This document shows, piece after piece, positions 46,943 through 58,830 of a stretch of 64,000 nucleotides of DNA. The DNA lies in contig QANZ01001923.1 in the NCBI GenBank assembly GCA_003254925.1, positions 1 through 64,000 on the forward strand, in the 5' to 3' direction. Numbering within the stretch: position 1 is the first letter of the stretch; every line of letters begins with the position of its first letter. The notes beneath the pieces are model-generated. The model worked only from the letters and a program-made list of their open reading frames with translations, was not told where the DNA came from and did no database searches. This DNA is from Chamaecrista fasciculata (Eukaryota > Streptophyta > Magnoliopsida > Fabales > Fabaceae). The translations under genes were made by a program, and so were the position numbers.

Positions 46943-47279
46943 CTAATGAAGAAAAAGACTGAGGAGTAAGTAAATATGAGATGAACATTATTAAAGTCTA
47001 AATAACCAACATAGTCATATATAGAACCCATGATGATCTGAACCTGCAATAGGATCCGAGCAGGCTTGAAAGGGATTTCAACTTGCTTAAGTGATGTGTT
47101 CTCCCAATCAATAATCTTTTCAACATCATCCTTGTTAACTTCAAAGTTATCACAATTACGAATTGCAGATTCTAAAACTATCCTAATTGAATATGGTAAC
47201 CTATCTGCAAGGCAGGAGAACAGAGAGTAAAAGCTTTATGGGTTGTAGCTATAAACAATAAAATTCCTATTAAGCAATT

Positions 47280-47660
47280 GGTCAAAGTACACTTTTGGTC
47301 CCAAAACTTCTGCTCAGGTCTCAATTTGGTCCCATAACTTTTTTTGTTGCACTTTTAGTCCCATATATTTTGCTCAGGTTGCAGATTTGGTCCCGTATCA
47401 CTTTTGGTCTCACATCTTTTAGTCAAGTTGTAGAATTACCCCCATATACAAAAAGTTCCACCATCAATTTCACTTGACCCAAAAATTTGTGATCAATTCT
47501 ACACCTGACCCAAAGATATGGGACCAAAAGTGCAACATGAGACCAAATTTATAACCTGAGCAAAAACTATAAAGCCAATAGTACAACAACAAAAAAATTG
47601 TGGGACCAAATTAATACCTGAGCAAAAATTATGGGACCTGAGAAAAATGCACTTTGGCCT
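47280..47660. mobile_element. MULE-like MITE, GGCCAAAGTGCAC family
   Basis: Ends ggtcaaagtacacttttggt and inverse (atgcactttggcc); flanks taagcaatt / tatgaaatt agree at 7 of 9. Confidence 0.6.
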
Positions 47661-47829
47661 ATGAAATTCATGGAATAACAACATTTGGGATAAGTTGTAC
47701 ATACCAATTCTGGGATCATTCAGTGCAGGCAAGCTATAAAACTGTCCTAAGTCTCCACCCTCACGCCTTGGAAGGCTGGTCAATATTCCCTTAAAGTCAT
47801 GCTCAGAAGCTGAAATAAAGGAAGTATAT

Positions 47830-50800
47830 AATAAAGTCATAAACATCTTTAATTTCTAACCATGGTGAGCCTTAAAATATTCAAAGTTTACATTAATTAT
47901 TTTGTTTATGCAAGGGGCTCGTACATGAAACAGGAACATTTTATCCTGGGCATAAGGAAACCATTAATTCAATTACACATTAGTACTGTAATTAGATGAC
48001 AACAATTACCGTCACTAATAACCTCAAATCTTGAACGTTACTAGACTGAGCTCGTTACTAGCCTGAATTTGGCTCTACTCATTTATCAGTAGACACATGA
48101 CAACTGAGAAGTTCGATTAACATGGTAAAATAAGGGACTAGATCATCTGCAATATTATTTATGTGCATTTTCATACAATGCAGAGAGAAAGAAGAATTAG
48201 AAAAAGAAAATAATAGTGAGACGTACATTTCTCTCTAACTCTTTCATTCTCTCTCTATAGTGCTGAAAATGTACACTTTAAAAGATTCACTCTCTAAAAA
48301 AAAGTCCTTTTACCTGAACTAACTAAATTGTTAATAATTAAGGTTTTATTTTAACTATTTATATTATTCTATACGGTTTCGGCCTTTTGGGTTGTATAAT
48401 TGTTGCCTCTAAAACAAATCAATGAATCATACATTAAAATAAGATATAAGATATGGTAATATATATATATATATATAATTTTCAAAGAAAAAATAATAAA
48501 TATATAAAGATAAAAACATGAACTGAAAATTAAATGTTACAATTTTTTACATTTTTTGAAGTTAAAAAATAGTAGAGATTTAAATGGTTACAAAATAATA
48601 TTTTTATAATTTATTTAATACTTAATAAGGTAACAATAGTATTTGCATAAGTTTTTNNNNNNNNNNNNNNNNNNNNNNNNNNNNNNNNNNNNNNNNNNNN
48701 NNNNNNNNNNNNNNNNNNNNNNNNNNNNNNNNNNNNNNNNNNNNNNNNNNNNNNNNNNNNNNNNNNNNNNNNNNNNNNNNNNNNNNNNNNNNNNNNNNNN
48801 NNNNNNNNNNNNNNNNNNNNNNNNNNNNNNNNNNNNNNNNNNNNNNNNNNNNNNNNNNNNNNNNNNNNNNNNNNNNNNNNNNNNNNNNNNNNNNNNNNNN
48901 NNNNNNNNNNNNNNNNNNNNNNNNNNNNNNNNNNNNNNNNNNNNNNNNNNNNNNNNNNNNNNNNNNNNNNNNNNNAAAAAAAAAAAAAAAAAAAAAAAAA
49001 AACCCACGCCCCAAAATACTAGATTTTATATTTTAAAATATATCAAACTTGATAATTTTTTCATTTATTATACATTCACATTTAAAATATAAAATCTAGT
49101 ATTTTTTTGTTAGGTTAATTTATATATGTGCACACAGTGTACCTTATTTAATAATAGGGGTTTCAAAACAGGGGTCACTTTTTAAACGGGCAGACCCGTT
49201 TATAAATAGGCTTTATTTTAGATGTCCAAGCCCGCCCGTGTTGGCTCTAATTTAGATACCCGTTTATCTTTAATTTGTGGCTAAATATGAAGATTTTTCT
49301 TACTCTTTTTGTCAACTCGCTTATTATGACACATATCAGTAAATAATTTATCTCGATTGTCTAGGTTAGAAATAACTTTAAAAATCAAATGAAATTACAT
49401 TTTGAGAATCAAAATGAAACAAAAAATAATTTAAGGACCAAAATAAAACTAGCGCATAATTTGAGAACCAAAATGAAACAATAACCCCTTTGAGAACCAA
49501 AATGACCATTTAACCCAGATTTAAAGTTGGAGCTCAAATTCAAAATAGTGAAGCTGGATCGGCCTGGCTAGACCGGGCCTTCTTGCTTGTTGCTTCAATT
49601 CCTAACATTAAAAAACTGAGAACAACCAATGAATGAAACACATAATTGAAATTTCACAAAAATCTTTCATCACAAGAGGAACTTCTCTTCTTTAAATCCA
49701 TCAACTCAATCCAGCAGACAGAGAGTATAGTACAACACACTATGACACTACCATAACCATAAACCTTGAATTCAAAAACTAAATCAAATGATCGCAAATG
49801 ACATTTCAATTCAACCGCATATATAAACACGAATTTCTAAATTAATTAGCAATCGATCATCTTATATTATATGACTCCACCCCTTTCTGGGTCGTCCACA
49901 TTTTAAAACTATAGTACAAAATTAATAATAAGAGGAAAATTATTATTTGATCCCTTCTTTTTTACTGTGTTAACAATTTAGTCCCTCATTTATTTTACAT
50001 ACATATTTGCGTTCTAGTATATATATATATGAGATTACGTAGTCACAATACTGAGGTGTCCCAGAGAGAAAGGCGAAACGGCGTCGTATGGGATGGTCAC
50101 ACGTGTTTTATTGCGTTTGTATGTGTGTCGATTCGTTTCGATTCTCTTCTCTTCTCTTCCTATAAGGCTATAAAGTAACCCCAAGTCCCCAACTTCTACT
50201 TGATACTTGAATATTTTTTTATTTCTTTAAGGTAGTTTTAAGAGTAAATTCATAATTTGGTCGCTCAAAGATTACGGAATTGACAACTTGATCTCTCTAC
50301 AAGATTTAAATACATGTTTAGTCCTTAAAAGATCAAAACGATATACTTTATAGTCTTTAAAAAATTAATACGGTATACTAATATTTAGTATATAAAAAGA
50401 ACTAATTCGTGTAGTATTTTAATTTTTTAGAGACTAAACTGTACATTTTAAATTTTTAGGAATTGAGTTGTTAGCTTGATGATTTTTTAGAAACCAAATA
50501 ATTAATTTACTCTATTTTTTAAATGTTATTTTTAAAGATTGATTAAAGATTTGATATTAATAACATTTTAATAAATGAAAATCTTACTTAAATATTCAAA
50601 CAATATTTTGCTTAAAAGTTGAAAGTGATGAAGTTGTAGCCTTGTAAGCTAAACAAAAACATTGACTTTTTTGACAACGTAAGTGTGATATTGTGGTTTC
50701 TTATTTAGTTTCATAATCCAAGTGGTGAGATTCGAATATTATATTTGGATATGAAAAATTTTTATGACTAATCATTTATCCTTAAATAAAAAACCTGTAA

Positions 50801-51110
50801 TAAATGAATTAATTAGTTATCGTTTATGGTAGATAGCTAATGTAGACAAAAAAATGGCTTTCATAACTTACTCTCATTTTTATTTTTAAGATAATTAATG
50901 GTCAAATACTCAAATTGATCCTAAAAATAAAGAATGGATTTTAAATTGGTCATAAATCCTAAAAGAACCAAATTGTATATTCATTAATCATTAGTTCCTA
51001 AAAGAATTAATTTGTTTTTATTGATAAAAAACAGTGACGGAGTATAACAGAACATCCTATGAGTCATGGATCCTAGGAAACATCCTCCACGGTAGAGTGG
51101 CTCGTGGGTA
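47830..51110. other. Intergenic, no gene recognised; includes an N gap
   Basis: The region upstream of the aconitase remnant. Contains an (AT)n run at about 48464-48478, the N run 48657-48975 followed by a long A tract, and a stretch with gcccgcccg / cgggcag motifs near 49185-49250 that looks like a transposon end. About 50040-50170 is a promoter-like region with an acacgtgt motif (50101-50108) but no gene I can attach. A MITE of the TTGGTCC family is at about 50240-50510. The aconitase start exon was not found here. Confidence 0.4.
48657..48975. other. Assembly gap (N run)
   Basis: Bounded on the right by a run of 27 A, which probably stalled assembly. Confidence 0.95.
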
Positions 51111-51114
51111 TCTC

Positions 51115-51292
51115 CGGGTCATGACTTGAGGACGTGAAAAACTTGAAACCTTAAATACATGAGCGGAAGCATAAAAATGACAATTAAAAGCATTAATATA
51201 CAGCGGGTCATGACTTGAGGACGTGAAAAACTTGAAACCTTAAATACATGAGCGGAAGCATAAAAATGACAATTAAAAGCATTAATATACAG
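51115..51292. repeat. Perfect tandem repeat, 89-bp unit, two copies
   Basis: The unit starting cgggtcatgacttgaggacg and ending gcattaatatacag occurs at 51115-51203 and again at 51204-51292 with no difference that I can see. It lies at the 3' edge of the LINE fragment. Confidence 0.9.
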
Positions 51293-52330
51293 AGAAACAG
51301 AAGATTGTATGATCGTGATGGCCGAAACCGGGTCAGTCCTCGCATTCTTCCAAACGACATTGTTCCTGCACTTCTAAATAATATCAAGACCCACCAGGAT
51401 TGTAAGCCACGCCTCAGCGGAACGATCCTTGTTGCGACGCCAACGGATGATCCAACTTGTAAACCAAGTACGGAAGTAGCAATTCCTAGGGTAGTATTTA
51501 ATAGTAAGTGGCAACCCAAACCAAACGGCTCTCGCATAACTACAAAGGAGGAACGTGTGCGAAACCGAGTCGTCAGAAGACTCGCAAAACGGACAAAAAA
51601 TCTCGCAACGAAGATGGTGACGATTGAGATTAGTGAAAGTAGGGACGACATCATTGTAAATCTTCCAAACAATTAGCAAAATCCTCATTGGAGCCTTCGT
51701 CTTCCAAAAATCATTCCAAGGTAAGTTTGAAGTAGCGTTATTGCTATGATTCTGATGGTACACCCGACTTAGCAGCTTAAAACTTGCAGCAGTGGTGTAC
51801 GACCTGGAAGCAACATGAGTCCAAACCAGTGAGTTCGCGACGTGACTGACTGGTCATGGGTTTCTGAGCAAGGTCGCCGCTTGATCCTCTGTACACACCA
51901 GATTAACCCTACTCAAGTCCCAAGAATAAGAAGAGTGATTCAACAGGTCATTTACCAGCACACCTGTAGGAGTCCCATCAACATGACCATCCCAAAATCT
52001 GCTTTTGATGTCAATTCTGTCACCCATGCCCAATCTCCACTTAACGTGATTAGTAACAACATGGGCACTACTTTTCACCCCTTTCAAGACAAATGAAGTA
52101 GAAGTCCTCGGTCTGAAATCAAAATCAGAGTGGGGGTGAGGTACCTATTTCGGACCCACAAGGCAACAATAGAATGCGTATTATTGAGAATTCTCCAAGT
52201 ATGTTTAGCCAACAAAACCTTATTGACGAGGCCCGAATCTCAAAAACCAAGTCCTCCTACATCCTTTGGTCTGAATAAAATATGCATGTTAAGTAGATGA
52301 GCCCCCGACTTATCACCTTTAAATGATAAA
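51208..52330 (-). mobile_element. L1-type LINE ORF2 C-terminal fragment, dead
   Basis: Minus-strand pieces: near 52330-52100, HILFRPKDVGGLGF, a stop, then NKVLLAKHTWRILNN; 52087-51854, HVVTNHVKWRLGMGDRIDI; and 51763-51374, containing FWKTKAPMRILLIVWK and the zinc-binding CPFCESSDDSVSHTFLLC (zf-RVT). This order is that of plant L1 reverse-transcriptase C-termini. Stops and frame changes between pieces show it is inactive. The plus-strand open frame over the same bases (51248-51676) is a shadow. Confidence 0.75.
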
Positions 52331-53156
52331 CTCTTTTGTCTACAAAAAAACCTAATAAGAATACTTTTTGGTTTTCTATCAACTAAATTGTGTATTTCAA
52401 TCTTTCAAAAATTGATTTATCAATTAAGTGATTTTTTAAGGATCAAATATGACCAAATTTAATAATTTGAGACCAAAATGAAACATTTTGTCGATATTTA
52501 GGACCAATTTGAATATTTTAAAACATAAAATACATAAATCAACATTAAAGCATACATTTTAGATCGAAATGATTCTTTGACTTAAAAATTAAAAATAAAT
52601 ATGGAAGTTTAAGAAGGAATGCAGAATAAAATATAGTTTTAAAATTAAAATAAAACTAACCTATGAATACTAAAATGAAGTTTGGCGAAAGTACTATTAG
52701 TACTCCCAAAGTATGTGGTTACTTTCAGTTGTACCCTTAAAGATTTTTTTTAGGTCAATTATACCTCTAAAGTATGAGGTCAGTTTCAGTTATACCCCCA
52801 AAGCATTTTTAGTTAATTATACCTCTAATGTTTCACATTTAAATCAACTATACTCCCAAATACCACCTAATTGAGAGTACAATTGATAAAAAAAAAATAA
52901 GAGCATAATTGATACAATAAAAAAAGATTGAAATATAATTAATTCAAAAATTTTAAAAACATAATTAAAACTGATCACATACCTTAAGTTTGACCAAAAA
53001 TAAATTTTAAAAGTAAAATTGAGAATCACAGAATGCTTTGAAGTGAAAAATGCTTTTTGCCATAAAATTTGACCAAAGTAAGGTGAACGTAACTGAGTGG
53101 GAATCAGGCCCAAAAGAAAAAAAAAAAAAAAAAAAGCNAAAAAAAAAAAAAAAAAA

Positions 53157-53595
53157 GCTAAAGTGCACTTTTGGTCTTATAATTTTTGTCTCAATTTGGT
53201 CCTATAATTTTGGTTTTCACTTTTGGTCCCATATCTTTTGCTTAAGTTGCAGATTTGGTCCTGTGTTACACTTTTGGTCCCATATCTTTGGGTCATATTG
53301 CAGAATTGGTCTATATATTTTGGTCAGATTGCATAATTGGTTTCATATCTTTGGGTCAAATACAGAATTGGTTCCATATATTTAGGTCAGGTGAGACGGA
53401 CAGTGAAACTTTTTGAAAAAATATGAGACCAATTCTACAAAATGAGTAAATGACCAAAAGATATGGAACCAAAAGTGATACGGGACCAAATTTGTAACTT
53501 TTTGCAAAGATATGGACCAAAAGTGCAACAAAAAAAGTTATGGGACCAAATTGAGACCTGAGCAAAAATTATGGGACTAAAAGTGCACTTTAACC
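53157..53595. mobile_element. MULE-like MITE, GGCCAAAGTGCAC family
   Basis: Ends gctaaagtgcacttttggt and inverse (aagtgcactttaacc), flanked by A runs that mask the duplication. One unresolved base (53139) lies in the A tract at left. It ends just upstream of the PPR gene's leader. Confidence 0.65.
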
Positions 53596-53599
53596 AAAA

Positions 53600-54377
53600 A
53601 AAACTGAAAGTGAGGAAAGCAGGGAAGGTGCCGATGAGGAGTATTAGGATTTGAGAGAGAAATCCTTCAAAAATTTCGAAGAGAAAGCATTTCAGTTTTA
53701 GGGCTTTCTTTCTTTTCCTTTCTACTACTCACGCCAAAGTTATGATGATTACAGAGTCTTGTGAAGCTTGCTGATTTTGGTGTTGCAACAAAATTCGAAT
53801 TCCATATTGGATGCTTCCATCATAGGTATCAATTGCGTGACATTCTGTTCTGAAATTGTTTGTTAGTATCCCTTTGTATTTTGCTGCTTTAAGATTAATT
53901 TGTCTGGAATGAGCCAAAATTTTAACGTGTTCACCTACACATTCACCCATCTGTTTTTCATATACTGAACTGATCATTCGGTTCATATTTATGTTGCATA
54001 TGGATTTGATTTAGTGAGCTCACAAAGTTTGATGAATCTGATTTATTTTTTTGGTTATAGAAATGTGAGGGGTTTTTGCTGGTTTTGGCATTTGGAGTGT
54101 TGGCTTCACGGTATTTTGAGCACCTCTATATTATGAAATGCAGAATATGTCAGCTTTCTTTCTTGATAACAGCTTGTACGCTTGGTTGTGTAATTTGTTT
54201 ATTCATTACAATAAATTAGAGCATTTACTGTTTTCCTTTTTGGTTCTTGAAATACCCAAATATTATTTCTTTTGATAGAAAATGAATTTATTGATGAGAA
54301 GAGAAAATACATTGGTGGTGGACAAGTATCTCCTCAAGGCAATACTAGAGCAATAAGAAAATTGAACAATCTTTAGC
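53600..54377 (+). other. Probable 5' leader/promoter region of the PPR gene
   Basis: Between the MITE end (53595) and the PPR start is a gene-like, less repetitive stretch with a pyrimidine-rich patch near 53705-53725. No confident upstream coding exon, TATA box or splice site was found. Confidence 0.35.
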
Positions 54378-55967
54378 ATGCCACACATATCTTCACGCAT
54401 AGCCTCCATGCTGCACCAACTTTCGTGTATGAAGGAACTGGAACAAGCCCAAGCAATAATAACAAAAGCAGGCCTTCATGCCTACCCTCAGTTTGTTGGC
54501 AAGTTAATCGTATTTTCTGCTCTTTCTCCTAAGGGAAACCTCTTCCATGCTCAAGCTCTTTTCACGCGATCTTCCATGGATAATTCTTTTATTTGTAACA
54601 CTATGATTCGAGCTTTAGCTTACAGTGCCTTTCCTCTTCAAGCTCTTTATATTTACAATCATATGCAAACCATGCCTGTTTTCTCTGATGAATTTACCTA
54701 TAATTTTGCCCTCAAGGCCTGCTATAGAGCTCACAGGATGGCAGTAGAATTTGGCAAATTTGATGAGCATGCCATTGCTTTCAAGGGTTCTGAAGTTCAC
54801 TGCACTGTTCTGAAATTGGGATTCAATGAAAACCCATGCATTCAAAACTCCTTACTTTCTATGTATTGTATATGTGGATTTCTGCCTATAGCCCGCAATT
54901 TGTTTGACGAAATGACAACAAGAAGTCTGCTTTCTTGGAATATCATGATTTCGGGATACAATCGTATTAATGATTTTGAATCAGCAGATTGTCTTTTAAG
55001 ATCAATGCCACACAAAAACGTTGGTTCATGGAACATTTTAATTGCAAGAAATATTAGAATAGGTAATATTGAAGCTGCAAGGAAGGTGTTCCATTCTATG
55101 CCTGAGAAGGATGCGGTGTCCTGGAATACAATGATTGCTGGTTGTGTTTCTGTTAAAGATTATGCTGGAGCATTGACCCTCTTTTCTGAAATGCAAAATG
55201 CCGAGGTGAAACCGACAGAAGTAACGCTAACATCAGTTCTGGGTGCCTGTGCCGAAACAGGTGCTTTAGAAATAGGCAGGAAAATACACCAAACCTTGAA
55301 AGTTGCGAACTACAGGATTGAAGGGTATCTAGGTATTGCTCTTTTGGATATGTATGCTAAATGTGGTCATTTGAGTTCAGCTTGGGAAATATTCAATAGC
55401 ATGATGATAAAACCTGTAAGTTGCTGGAATGCTATGATTGTGGGTTTAGCTGTCCATGGTTATTGTGAGGAAGCACTGGGATTGTTTTCTGAAATGGAAC
55501 AGACGAATGATACCGTTAGGCCCAATCGGGTAACATTTATTGGTGTTCTGATTGCTTGTAGCTATAAGGGCTTAGTAGATAAAGCTAGATGGTACTTTGA
55601 CCGTATGAAAAAGCAATACAAAATTGTGCCCGATGTTAAGCATTACGGTTGCATGGTTGATCTTCTATGCAGATGTGGTTCCTTGGATGAGGCCTATCAG
55701 ATGATCAAGAATGCTCCGTTTCATGCTACTGTCATTTTATGGAGAACTTTGTTGGGTGCTTGTACAAGACAGGGTGATGTGGAGTTGGCTGAGATATGCT
55801 TCCATCAGCTTACCAAATTAGATAATCTAAGAGATGGGGATTATATCACGTTATCTAACCTTTATGCTGAAGTTGAGATGTGGGAGGAGGTTGAGAGGGT
55901 AAGAAGTGAGATGTTCAACATGCGTGTTCCCAGAACAGCAGGCTACAGTATGGTCGATGTGAAGTAA
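54378..55967 (+). CDS. Pentatricopeptide-repeat protein, PLS class, E subgroup, intronless
   Basis: The protein is 529 residues in one exon, typical for plant PPR genes. PLS-class PPR proteins bind organellar RNA in sequence-specific fashion, most often as C-to-U editing specificity factors. The repeats are readable from about residue 50 to 450: NTMIRAL, SWNIMISGYN (about 187), SWNILIARN (about 217), SWNTMIAGC (about 248), LDMYAKCG, CWNAMIVGLAVHGYCEEALG (about 350) and VKHYGCMVDLLCRCGSLDEA. The C-terminus from about 453 (ILWRTLLGACTRQGDVELAE) is the E motif, and the protein stops at RTAGYSMVDVK, the start of E+. There is no DYW deaminase domain, so such a protein would need a partner for editing. 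The ATG at 54378 is followed by a KELEQAQAI segment usual near PPR N-termini; no clear organelle-targeting peptide is visible, so an upstream start by splicing is possible. The orthologue and RNA target are not identified. Confidence 0.93.
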   Translation: MPHISSRIASMLHQLSCMKELEQAQAIITKAGLHAYPQFVGKLIVFSALSPKGNLFHAQALFTRSSMDNSFICNTMIRALAYSAFPLQALYIYNHMQTMPVFSDEFTYNFALKACYRAHRMAVEFGKFDEHAIAFKGSEVHCTVLKLGFNENPCIQNSLLSMYCICGFLPIARNLFDEMTTRSLLSWNIMISGYNRINDFESADCLLRSMPHKNVGSWNILIARNIRIGNIEAARKVFHSMPEKDAVSWNTMIAGCVSVKDYAGALTLFSEMQNAEVKPTEVTLTSVLGACAETGALEIGRKIHQTLKVANYRIEGYLGIALLDMYAKCGHLSSAWEIFNSMMIKPVSCWNAMIVGLAVHGYCEEALGLFSEMEQTNDTVRPNRVTFIGVLIACSYKGLVDKARWYFDRMKKQYKIVPDVKHYGCMVDLLCRCGSLDEAYQMIKNAPFHATVILWRTLLGACTRQGDVELAEICFHQLTKLDNLRDGDYITLSNLYAEVEMWEEVERVRSEMFNMRVPRTAGYSMVDVK

Positions 55968-56322
55968 GAAAGCCAGTGACAAAGTCTGCTATCTGCTTCC
56001 GTCGTTTTGATGCCTTCATTGAGAGTTTTACTTTAAGGTGAATTTTGGGTATAAGTTGAATAAGCTATAGTCACCTTTCTTCTGAGACCCTGCAATTGTG
56101 TGATTATATTGTAGAGTATAGTTTCTCTGAATTATAGATTCTTTAACCTGGCTGCTTAACATAGTAACGATTGTAGTTGTATGGCTATATCTGCTGCAGT
56201 CCTTGCATTTATGTAACATTAAGCTATATTCAGACGTCGAAGAATGCAGTATTCCATGGCTGAATTTACATTCTCATGCATTAGGTAACTTTCAACTTTG
56301 TTGTGAAAAAAAAACAACTTTT

Positions 56323-56323
<1 letters not shown>

Positions 56324-56357
<34 letters not shown>

Positions 56358-56391
56358 TCCTAGATTTGCATTAATATATACTTTTGATTTC

Positions 56392-56423
<32 letters not shown>
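56324..56423. repeat. (AT)n and (ATT)n microsatellites
   Basis: (ta)n at about 56326-56354 and (att)n at about 56396-56423, downstream of the PPR gene. Confidence 0.9.
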
Positions 56424-56426
<3 letters not shown>

Positions 56427-56744
56427 CTTCTCTCAAATTTCCCTGATAACCTTGCCCTGTCATCACTTCACTCAACATCCTCCTCCTTTTATGCCCCCAA
56501 TTCAGTTACATTCACACCCTTTCAAATGATCCACTCACACATCCAGTGTTTGCACTCATTTCTTCAGTTTTGATCTTTACTACAGACATATTAGCTCAAA
56601 ATCTCCATGTGATCTGATTCTATTTAACTTTTTCTTTTTCATCATTGAGGGTTTTAGATTTGATTGTTGAATTAGGTTTTGCTTGATTTGTGGAATTTTG
56701 GCATTGCATCCCCCCAAATCTGCTCCTATTGCCAAAGGAGAATG

Positions 56745-57025
56745 TTAGAACCCGCTACTGTATCAATCACCAAAAGCTATAAAAGTCCCACTCTCTAATG
56801 GAAAATAGTTTATTACAGCAGATACACAGAAAAACACTCACAATAATACACCTAAAGGCTAAGAACCTCACAGACATAAAGATACTGTTGTCTAGCTTTC
56901 GAGAGGCTAGACTCTCTCCCAAACCATTTCCCTAATATTTTCTTTGTCTAAATCTCTAACAACCCACATTATTTATACCATCCTACACAGTCAATATATT
57001 TCCCATGCACAAACTGATGTAAGTT
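56745..57025. other. Possible solo LTR; no gene
   Basis: Begins tgttagaacccgc and ends near cccatgcaca, with a cttagctttcgagaggctag-like central inverted motif. It has LTR-like style, but no 5-bp duplication matches at these ends. Confidence 0.25.
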
Positions 57026-57371
57026 CAATTTTTCTGTTGTTTTTGAATTTAAGTGAATTTGTGGTTTTGTTTTCCTGATAGATGTCATGTTACTTCAGAT
57101 ATTTTTTTTTTAAAGGTTGCTAGACTAGGTCATCTTGCCATGGCCGCTGCTCTGAATGGAGGTGTCAATCTGTGATTGCATTTTCTAAATGTGTGCGGCA
57201 GTGGCAACTTCTTTTTTTCTAATAATCTAAACGTGTTTGCATTTTCTAGGTTGACTTGCTCGTATTTGAATGCATCCTGGTTTGCTTTTTTTTTTTTTCT
57301 GTTTTGGTTTATCTGCTTTTGTTTCCAAAATACTTAAATGGTTCTGATATGGGCATTAATTCAGAAGCATA

Positions 57372-57648
57372 TCTATACTATATTATATGTGTGAGGACTC
57401 TTTTGGTTGGTCAAAAATAATTAAATTAAAAAATAAAATAAACATGTGGAAATTGATAATTGGCTAATTATATAGATAATGGGAGAGAGAAAGTAGTAGA
57501 TGAGATTTAATAAAGTGAAAACTTATTATTTGATCTTTTAATTTTCACACTTCTAACAATTTAGTTCTTGAATAATAGAAATATACTATTTAGTTACTGA
57601 ATAATTACAAATGTCAAATCAAACGTAACGGGCACGGAAAGCCCCTAG
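57372..57648 (+). mobile_element. Small non-autonomous Helitron
   Basis: The 5' end TCTATACTATATTATATG, followed by gtgaggactcttttgg, is the common plant Helitron start. The 3' end is a GGGC-acggaaa-GCCC hairpin (57630-57644) leading into CTAG. It sits between a host A (57371) and T (57649), as Helitrons require, with no target duplication. The hairpin touches CTAG directly rather than about 10 bases away, which is a little unusual. Confidence 0.65.
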
Positions 57649-57893
57649 TATACTGATATGTACGAGGAGAATTTAGGTGAAAAACTGAAAGTGTGTTTGG
57701 TTATTTTTTTCTTCTTTGCTTTTCTACTGTTGCATATGGTAATTTCTAATATTGATCATAGTCCTTTAATTTCTGGCTTTGATTTAAGTAATTTATGAAT
57801 TTGATCTTAAGAAATCCTTTCTTCTCTATGCATGAACATCTAAACAGTTAATTTTATACTTTTTAAATGTACTAATGATGGCTTGCTTTGTAA

Positions 57894-58031
57894 TAGCAGT
57901 GACTCCTTAGGCCATTATGTTTCACTGGTTGTGACATTAGTGTCAATATTGAATGCCCTGGTAAAAGAACTTCCAGCTGATGCAAGCACAATTCTTCGCA
58001 TAGGAATGACCAAATATTGCAGAAGTTTTTA
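57894..58031 (+). other. Coding-like fragment, unassigned
   Basis: After a possible acceptor (gtaatagcag) the plus strand is open for about 44 codons to a TAG (SLGHYVSLVVTLVSILNALV, then KELPADASTILRIGMTKYC). A shorter similar stretch (VARLGHLAMAAALNGGVNL) occurs at 57115-57174 after an aaag. No family is recognised; they could be remnants of one gene or chance. Confidence 0.2.
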
Positions 58032-58712
58032 GGCATCCATGTGTTTACCTGAGCACTTAATAGATATTGCACCTAGAAAGCATACACTTCATTTTGACAG
58101 AATGTTGACACTATACAACACATGTTCAACACAGTTCCACAAGTCTCAGGATTTGAAATTTCTTCACGGCTCTCTCACGACGTTCAAGACTTTGACATGG
58201 CTAATATGGGATGACATGGCTTGGAGTTTATGACTTCAAATTGGTCAGAAAGGCAGGAGTCGAAGGCATGTCATGAATAGAAAAAGAATGACATATGATA
58301 TATATCATGATTAGATATTGTAATTTTTGAAGTTTTTCTCTTATTTTTTGTGTTTTACTATCAAAATTACAATATATATAATATACATACACACCTTGTT
58401 TTTGTCATGTAATTTCGAGGAATTGGTGTATCGGTGTGTTGTGTTCATGATGTGTTTTTATCATGTCCCGTGTTTGTTTCAATGTTTATACTTCATAGTA
58501 TTGTACCAATATTGCAGAATGTTTTAGGCATCCATGTATTAATCCACCTTTTATCCTTGATAACTTCAATGATATTGCAGAATTTTTGAGCCATCCATGT
58601 GTTCATACTAGTCTGCATGTGCGAGTACAGTTCTCACTGATTATCAGACTAGCAAATTGTTTAAGATAGAGTAGAATAAGATGGTAAATTTTTTTAATGT
58701 TATTTTTTATAT

Positions 58713-58830
58713 CTTAGGACCCTTTTTGTTAACGGAACAAATCACAGGTTCTCATTTGACACTTTTTAAACCATAGGGATTCTTTTTGTAAATGGCCAAA
58801 CCATCGAGACCTTTTGTGTAATTTACTTTT
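58713..58830. repeat. Relic terminal arm of the LRX Pack-MULE family
   Basis: cttaggaccctttttgttaacgga ... ccttttgtgtaatttac matches the right arm of the element at 42568-43678. No partner arm lies nearby. Confidence 0.6.

Larger units (their letters stand above)
31381..47819 (-). pseudogene. ACO: Aconitate hydratase (aconitase) pseudogene, exons spread over 16 kb
   Basis: Aconitase is the [4Fe-4S] enzyme that converts citrate to isocitrate. Minus-strand exons in order: 47819-47705, 47204-47044, 46942-46882, decayed 45935-45690, 45370-45209, 44546-44402, 42541-42399, 42289-42233, 41743-41665, 41565-41490, 40927-40742, 40298-40231, 40126-40008, truncated 39152-39112, 38554-38456, truncated 38011-37862, 33486-33409, 32505-32263 and 31449-31381. 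Family signatures include [68 protein letters not shown] (Fe-S cysteine), [16 protein letters not shown] (two more cysteines) and AEYGSGSSRDWAAKGPM. The frame is broken by at least four lesions, listed separately. The exon coding the segment between IHEPPY and RYKAE (including the DSITTDHISPAG region) is not seen; it could lie in the N gap. The start codon exon is also not identified, although an in-frame ATG precedes the first exon. Surviving splice sites and high identity suggest recent death. Confidence 0.85.

Noticed and set aside
51248-51676. 142-codon plus-strand open frame
   Set aside because: Antisense shadow of the LINE reverse-transcriptase fragment, which carries the zinc-binding motif on the minus strand.
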